Below, piece after piece: positions 57,949 through 64,000 of a stretch of DNA of 64,000 bases (positions are counted from its first letter, which is position 1; each line of letters begins with the position of its first letter). The stretch is from assembly GCA_007449985.2 (NCBI GenBank), contig VIIQ02000088.1:248001-312000 (forward strand), in the 5' to 3' direction. Both the position numbers and the translations under genes were made by a program. The notes below the pieces were generated by a model that was not told the origin of the DNA, did not search any database, and was given only the letters and a program-made list of their open reading frames with translations. The stretch comes from Desmodesmus armatus. Lineage: Eukaryota; Chlorophyta; Chlorophyceae; Sphaeropleales; Scenedesmaceae.

Positions 57949-60900
57949 CAGCAGCAGCAGGGGGAGGGGGTGCAGCAGCGGGGCAGGGCGCTGCAGCCGC
58001 CGTCCCCGCTTCTGATGCTGCTGCTGGTGTCAGGAATGACGCTGTGCTGCTGGATGTGTGTGGTGCTGCTGGTGTGCCCATTGGCAGTGTGGAAGGCCTG
58101 CTGCAACAGCTGGTGGTGACACCATTCAAGTGAGTCACTGGATCAAAACTGCATTGCGAGAACCTCTCACTCCTTGCAAGGACAATTGGTCCTCCACCCC
58201 CCTCCAGCAAATGTCCACGCTCACGCAGCTGCAGCACCACTATCATGGGCGGTTGAAGGCAAGTTTGCGCACCAGCAGTTGCCAGGATTTACTGTCACTG
58301 AGTGATGAATTTGCATTGCTGTTGTGTGCTGAGGATGATTTGCCATGCACGTGGCAGCTGTGCATCACCTTACAAGTGACAGCTGCTGAAAAATCGCCCC
58401 AACTTGCAGTCCCCCCACTTAACCCACCCTATAAACTCCAAATGCACCTCGAGGCTGCATGTTGTGTTGATGTTCTGCCATTGCCTCCCTTCCCCCCCCC
58501 CCCCACACACACCCGTGCTCCCCTCCTGCCCCCCTCCCCCACGGGGCAGTTCAAACAGCGGCAATATATTCGTGATGCGCCCCATAGGCTAGATGTGGCA
58601 AGTTTGACAGTCTTCACATGCGACCCCCCCCCCCCATATCCACCTGCTGTTGCCCCCCCCCTGCAGGTCCAACAGCGGCAACATCGCTGTTGAGCCTGAT
58701 GGCGGCCGCCACGCCTGCTGCTCACTGCACAGCAGTGCTGCTGCTGCTGCTGCTGACGTCCCCGTGGTGCTGCTTGATGTGTCAGCCAACATCCAGGTCA
58801 GGGCCTGTGCGGTGCCAAACTGCAGCAACGCACCAAAGAACGGTGAGGAGGGAGGCTGTGAGGCACCGGGGGGGGGGGGGGGGGGCAATGAGGGGGGGGG
58901 GGGCAATGGGGTAGGGGTTAGGGGGGGGGGGAGGAATGTGTGGGGGGGGGGGGTACAGACAGGGACGGGGCGCAGTGGCAGGGTGGAAGTAGAGACATGG
59001 TGTGTGGGTGGAGGGTGTGTGGGGGGGAGGGGGGGGGGAGAGGGAGGAGGGAGGGGGGTTGCGGGGGATGATGCGGTACGGAGAGGGGTGGAGGCTGTGC
59101 GCCTCGCTCCTCACCCCTTTCCTTCCTTCATGCCTGCCTTGCAAAGTGTTCCGTGCCCCCCCCCCCCCCCCCCCCCCCCCCACCCCCCCCCCCCCCACCC
59201 CCGACACATCCTCCCCCTCCCCTCCCCCTCCCTCCCGATGCACCCGTAGGTGACAATGTATACGGTTGACCATGCAGATGTATCAGAAGCTTGACGTGTT
59301 GCAGTGCTGTCAGACGCCTGGTCATCCTCCCCACTAGTCTGCATTGTGCACACGCAATCACTATGAAGTGACCCACACACACCCTGTCATCTTAACATGC
59401 ACTTGATGGTCGTGACGTACGGTACAAAGGGTGTCGTTTGGTGTCCCTCATCAATGTGAGGCCAGACCTTGGGCTCCCGGCAGCTTCGGCTGTTGTGTGT
59501 GTGGCCAGCCGGTGGGGTCCGCCCCCCTTGCGTTAACAAAAAAACGTTGGTTGCGTCATGTTGGGAAACGGCCAAGCCAAAGAAAGGGAGGGAAGTAACT
59601 CATGTGTAACACACAGTGCCCCCTTCCCCCCCCCCCCCCCCCCTTCTCTATACACTGTGGAGGCGACACACCCCTTTTTGATTCTCCCCGGCCACCCCCC
59701 CCCCTCCGGCCCCCCACTTTCCTTGCCTGCTTGAATACACAAGCATTGGCACCAGTTTCAGGCACCATGCGGCTTGATCGGACACTGCTACCTGGTCCTA
59801 CTCAGCGCCATTCTGCCTTCTGCATATTCCTTACAACTTTGTGCTCCTCCTTGCCTATACCCTTCTTTACCCTTCTGGATCAGGGAGTCCCTCTCGTCAC
59901 CACACCAGCCCATAAACACGCTCCCGGCGCACCACCAATACTCCCCACCCCCCTGACTTGCCGCCCACCCCCTCTCCTCCACAGGCAATGCCACCTGGTG
60001 CACTGACCACGCAGCTGAGTCCCAAGGTTGCCGTGTGGCGGCGCTGTCAGACCACACCAGCCACACTTGGTCCCCCTGCCCCACACCGGCCCGCCTTGGC
60101 ACCAACACTTGCCCCGCCCACACACACCTGGACAGGGGGGCAGTGGAGTTTGAGGCTCATGGGGCACACGCCAAGCCCACACCACGCCACGACACAGCAC
60201 AGGGCAGCGGGGTGCCGGTGCTGTCAGAGGGGGGGCTGGCCCTGGTGACACCTGGCTTGAGGCATCAAGGGGGAGGAGACACAGTCTTGGTGAGTTCAAC
60301 AATGAGCATAGGCCGGGGGGGGGGGGGGATGAAGGCAGAAGCAATGGACATGGGCAGGGATGGCGGAAGCCATAGTGGGGGGAGGAGGACTCAATGAATG
60401 TGTTTGAAGATTCCCAGGGGGGGGAGCACAGTGCAGCAGGGTGGGGGTGCTGTCAGAAGGGGACCTGGCCCTAATGACACCTGTGCTGATGCCTTCAGGG
60501 GAGAAGCGTGGCTTGCGGCAGGCTCAGCCTCAGTGAGTGAAACACAGGGCATGAGCCGGGGTGGGGGGGGGGGGCAAGGCCAAACACAGCGAGGTGGTGG
60601 CGCTGTGTGTCGACAAAGAGACTGCATGCGTGCACATGCATGCTGGCTAGCAATCATCCGACAAGGATAGTCAAACAATGACGCCAACACGGAAAACCAG
60701 GGCAATCCCTGCATCAAAGCTGTCGTTAGCGTGAGATAAAAAAGAAGGCGTTCACCTGGGTGGTGTGTGTGTGGGGGGGGGGGGGGTTCGTCATTTGGGG
60801 GATTTGAGTAGGTAGGCGGTCCAGGGGCAAGGCAGGATGTGCGGCCAGGTTGATATACGGATAGCAAGTGCGTTTGCAAGGGGGGGGGTGCCAAACAGGC

Positions 60901-62063
60901 GTACCTGACTTGAGCTGATGCAGTAGGTAGGGGGCCAAGAAAGCATGACGCTGTATAAAAGGAAGGGGGGGAGAGGGCTGCTTGCGAGGGGTTGGGGGTT
61001 AGGCTTGGCGTGCAGAGGTGGGGAGGAAGGGGAGGCGGAGAATGAGTGGGGGGTGTTTGAACTTGCTCTTCCAGACAATGTACTGCACCCCCCCCCCCTT
61101 CAGCATCTCTTAGTCAAGCACGCTGCATGCCAGCCACACCTGCCAGAGCTGATGACACCACCTCAGGCTGCCCTTCACCTTACTCATGCCCCCTCTTCCC
61201 TATGAATTCACGGTGTGCTCCCCCCCCCCCCGGTGTTCATCCTGTTGCTGTTCAGGTTCAGCTCGTCCCTTCGGCTTCTACAGGCCCTCACCCAGCAGCA
61301 CAGCCCCAAGGTCAGCAGCAGCAACAGCAGCAGCAGCATCAGCAGATGGAGGAGAGGATGCTGACGACAGCTTGGACCCAGCAGCAGCAGCAGCAGGAGG
61401 GACCCCGGCTACCCCAGCAGGGGGTGGGGGTGAGGGTCGTGAGGGTGACGCGTTTGTATGTGTGCCTGCACGGGCCAAGCGGGACATTCTGGCAGTCAGC
61501 TGCGCTAAGGTAATGGGTGTGAGGGGCGGAAGGAGGGGGGATGCTGGAGTGTGTGTATGTTGGGGGTTGAGGAAGTTGCTGGGGTAGGGTCGACTGTGTG
61601 CACAGTGGGGTGGGGGTGGGGGTGTTTGCAGGTGTGCCACTGCGGGGAGTTTCAGGATGCCAACATTATTCAGGCTTCAGCAGCAGCAGCAGCTGAGCAA
61701 CAGCGGCTGTTGCCCTGCTGCCACATTGATAGCCAAGCTGCCCTACTTCTTTCACATGCTGTCGACTTGCAGGCAGACTGCCCCCAAAGCCTTCCTATGC
61801 TGTCCTGTTCCGCACTTTGCCTGCCTCTCTCCCCAAGCTAACCTTGTGCCCTGCTGCACCACCTTGCTTCAATTGCACTGCTGCGCCTGACTGTCTCGTC
61901 GCCTGCTGCTGGTGCTAACCCCCCCCCCCACACACACACAGTGTGGTCTGGTGCTGGGTGTGAGCTTCCTGTGGAGTGGTGCTGCTGAGGTGTCAACCAC
62001 CGGCTTCGACGACGTGCTAAGGGCACTGCTAGACACACTGCGACATACGGGACTGCTGCCAAC

Positions 62064-62103
<40 letters not shown>

Positions 62104-63536
62104 CGGGAGGATGCAGTTGAGGACGAGGGGCAGCCAGGGCAGCAGCAGCAGCAGCAGTTGCCGCCGATTGTAGTGATCTACAACGATGCTGACAAGATGG
62201 AGGCACACATCAAGGCTGTCAGGGCAGCAGCAGCAGCAGCAGCAGGTGGTGATGATGGTGGTGTGGATTTTATCTCCTCCCCAGCGCTGGACCCTGGCTT
62301 GGACAGGGTGATGTGGGTGGTGGACCCCTTCAGGTGGGGAGCCGCACAAAAGGTGGTGTCCCGGGTGGTGGTGGGGGGGGGGGGGCTTGGGGTGGGGTGG
62401 GGGGGGGGGGGAGAGGAAGGAGTACCCGAAAAAGGGGGGGGGAGGGGTGGCCAGATTGGGAACAGGAGGGAGGGAGGAGTACCTAGGGGGAGAGGGAAGA
62501 GAGACAGGGGGAGGAAGGGCCGCTTTGCATAATTTGCAAGCCGGGCGCGTGCTTGTGTGCTGGCTTATAGGCGGGCTTTGACAGGCCTTTGGAAAGGCTT
62601 TCAGTGCCACTGGCATGTGCCGGTGCCTTGAAATGGTTTGGGATGGCACTGCTCGCATGTGGTGTAGTGAGGGGTGTTGACTCTTCAGGAAGAGCGGGGC
62701 GGTCTGCACGGCCCTGCGATGGTATCCCCTGCACAAGGGGGTGCCGTGGGGTGGGTGTCACAACAGGTTGTCCCCCCCCTCCCGCTGAATCTTTTTACGG
62801 AGTGAACTACCGGTTGCATGGTCCAGCCCATTGTAACTGATCACTTCCAAAAGAAAGAAGAAGAGCGGGGCGATGCTACTCAGCATCATTAGCACTGTGC
62901 AAGACGGGGAAGGTAGTGTTGCTCCCCCCCTGCCGCTGACTGTCATTGTCCCTCTTGCTGCCCTGCTTGTCTGCCTTTGCACCTGTGTGTGGCTGCCATC
63001 ACCATCACCTCCACCCCACGCCACCCCGCAAACAACCGTTGGTGCTGCAGTTGGTGTTGGTGTACGTTCCGTAAGTATGAGTGTCACACACACTCCCCCT
63101 CACACCTTGCCCCCCCCCCAATATGCTTGCAGGTTCCTGCCCAAGCAAGTGGGCGCCTACAACGAGCTGGCAACAGCATTGGCCCTGGAGCAGCAGCAGC
63201 AGCAGCAGGAGCAGTCTCCCGCTGCTGGCAGCCAATCAGCAGCGGCATCAACAGCAGCAGCGGCACCCCGCACATCTCGCAGTGGGACACCCGCTGCTGC
63301 TGCTGCTGCTGCTGCTGGTGACGACGGCACTGCTGCTGCTGCTGGTAGTGATGCTGCTGCTGCTGCTGCTGCTGCTGGCAGCGCTGAGGGTGTTACCCTT
63401 AGTGAGGCCGCCTCTCCCTCCCAGGTTGTTGCGTCTGCACGGTGTCGTGTGTCTGGCGTGACTGGCGTGACTGGCGTGAGCCCCTTCAGGCCAGAACTGG
63501 AGGGACTGCTGTGGAGAGCGGTGCAGGTGCCATCAA
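57432..63536 (+). CDS. Putative KDZ-like transposase core, multi-exon (continues past 63.5 kb)
   Basis: The exons chain in phase: 57432-58129, 58667-58842, 59985-60289, 60499-60532 (34 bases), 61256-61509, 61632-61772 (possible GC donor), 61942-62333, 63133-63536. After a Ser/Gly/Ala-rich N-terminus (FRVCFVRKFPLTGRRAP) comes CAVPNCSNAPKNGNATWCTDH (shown to its H; a C-x4-C...C-x2-H cluster), then a second C...CPAH cluster. Then come RDILAVSCAKVCHCGEF, CGLVLGVSFLWSGAAEV, LPPIVVIYNDADKMEAHIKA and VMWVVDPFRFLPKQVGAYNE. The last two resemble the KDZ transposase blocks VVYDNxC(K/L)L and FVVDxFHWxxH, with D/Y changes (DADKM instead of DNACK; FRFLP instead of FHWKN). Missing His/Cys residues and the many introns suggest a domesticated or decayed copy. 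The family call is from memory of the motifs, not a search. Confidence 0.45.
58545..58600 (+). repeat. Partial duplicate of the exon start at 58667
   Basis: TTCAAACAGCGGCAATATAT, preceded by a CAG-type acceptor, resembles GTCCAACAGCGGCAACATCG at the exon start 58667. It is likely an exon duplicate now in the intron. Confidence 0.45.
60400..60590 (+). repeat. Duplicate of the 60.19-60.33 kb segment
   Basis: GGGTGCTGTCAGAAGGGGAC and following bases match GGTGCCGGTGCTGTCAGAGG... at about 60.20 kb, through the donor and into the AGCATAGGCCGGGG/GCATGAGCCGGGG intron start. The small 34-base exon at 60499-60532 lies inside the copy, so it seems to have been born from duplicated sequence. Confidence 0.55.
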
Positions 63537-63639
63537 GTGAGTTGGGGGGAGGGGGGGGGGCAGGGAGCGGGGGGGAGGGGGGGTGGCAGGGGGCAGGGGG
63601 CAGGGGGCAGGGGGCAGGGGGCAGGGGGTGGGGGGAGGT

Positions 63640-63800
63640 GGCTGAGCTGGGCATATGGGAGTATGGCGGCTATGTCGTGTGTGTGGCGTGAGTCCTGCAG
63701 GCAACAGCTGGAGGTGCTGCTGTGGAAGAAGCTGGTGGTACTGCCAAGTGAACATGTGTTCCCTGCGGGGTGGGGGTGGGGGGGGGGGTGAGCTGGGCGG
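63640..63800 (+). repeat. Duplicate of the 63.44-63.55 kb exon end
   Basis: A CAG acceptor followed by CAACAGCTGGAGGTGCTGCT, coding QQLEVLLWKKLVVLPSE, copies PELEGLLWRAVQVPS at 63.49-63.54 kb with its GTGTCTGGCGTGA upstream flank. It may be a further exon or a duplicate; its phase does not fit the donor at 63536. Confidence 0.5.
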
Positions 63801-64000
63801 CTGCAACGTAGCCGGGCTGTGTGGGTGTATAGGAGGGGGCGGAAGGGTGTGTGTGTGTGTGTGTTGGGGGGGAGGGGCGCGAGGGGGGGGGGGGACGCGA
63901 ACAAGGGCTTGGGGGCAGTGAAGACGGGAGTGGACGCTTGACGGTGGGCTCAGGCCAGCTGGGGGTTGGGATGGTGGCAGTGTAGAGAATCACTGGTAGG
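63801..64000 (+). other. Likely intron, window end
   Basis: G-runs typical of the introns of this locus continue to the window end; no coding sequence identified. Confidence 0.4.

Noticed and set aside
63474..63488. A 14-base intron (GTGAGCCCCTTCAG) within the last zinc-cluster exon
   Set aside because: Far too short for spliceosomal splicing, and the exon reads through in frame.
1..64000. CRISPR-like or bacterial operon structure
   Set aside because: No regularly spaced identical repeats with unique spacers, no Shine-Dalgarno context, and clear spliceosomal introns.

Overview
The window looks like nuclear DNA of a green alga, most likely a chlorophycean of the Chlamydomonas/Haematococcus type; this is an inference. 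The reasons are spliced genes with GTGAG donors and CTGCAG-type acceptors, GC-rich sequence full of CAG/GCT runs coding poly-Gln/Ala/Ser, long poly-C and poly-G tracts, TGTAA-like 3' end signals, TTTAGGG-type interstitial telomeric motifs and a eukaryotic class II tRNA-Leu. There is no bacterial-style operon. Most long open frames on the strand opposite a gene are translations of CAG repeats and were left out.

Layout. 1-1.1 kb: 3' end of a Gln/Ala/Arg-rich gene (+). 2.3-5.2 kb: gene with a coiled coil and a J-domain-like HPD exon (-). 6.1-6.9 kb: array of GC hairpin repeats. 9.2-14.8 kb: SET-domain protein with a long low-complexity tail holding a duplicated box (-). 16.2-19.0 kb: unknown protein with a C-terminal membrane segment (+). 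20.9-22.7 kb: protein with a PD-(D/E)XK nuclease-like signature, with a LINE relic in its intron (+). 22.7-25.8 kb: gene-poor, with retroelement-like islands. 25.8-31.5 kb: very large Ser/Asp/Ala-rich nuclear-type protein (-). 31.6 kb: tRNA-Leu(CAG) (-). 32.6-36.2 kb: Gln-rich protein with a SAP-like motif (-). 36.7-37.2 kb: second LINE relic, split by a MITE-like insertion. 37.4-39.8 kb: intact 788-residue Ala/Pro/Gly repeat protein (-). 40.4-40.8 kb: minisatellite. 42.6-43.9 kb: Ala-rich protein exon (-). 45.5-47.2 kb: coiled-coil protein with a long hairpin in its intron (-). 48.2-53.2 kb: LRR-like protein (-). 53.9-63.7 kb: multi-exon zinc-cluster locus resembling KDZ transposases (+), running toward the window end.

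Three patterns cut across genes. First, introns tend to carry a G-run just after the 5' splice site and a C-run just before the 3' splice site, in the sense strand, for genes on either strand. Second, seven reading-frame breaks in four genes are each repaired by one extra base, all in or beside short G/C runs, which points to systematic consensus deletions rather than pseudogenes. Third, exon-scale tandem duplications recur in the SET, LRR, 43-44 kb and zinc-cluster loci. Exon models were built by hand from splice consensus and phase and should be treated as provisional. No pathway links the genes. Several proteins (SET, SAP-like, Ser/Asp-rich, putative SUMO-interacting motifs) look nuclear.
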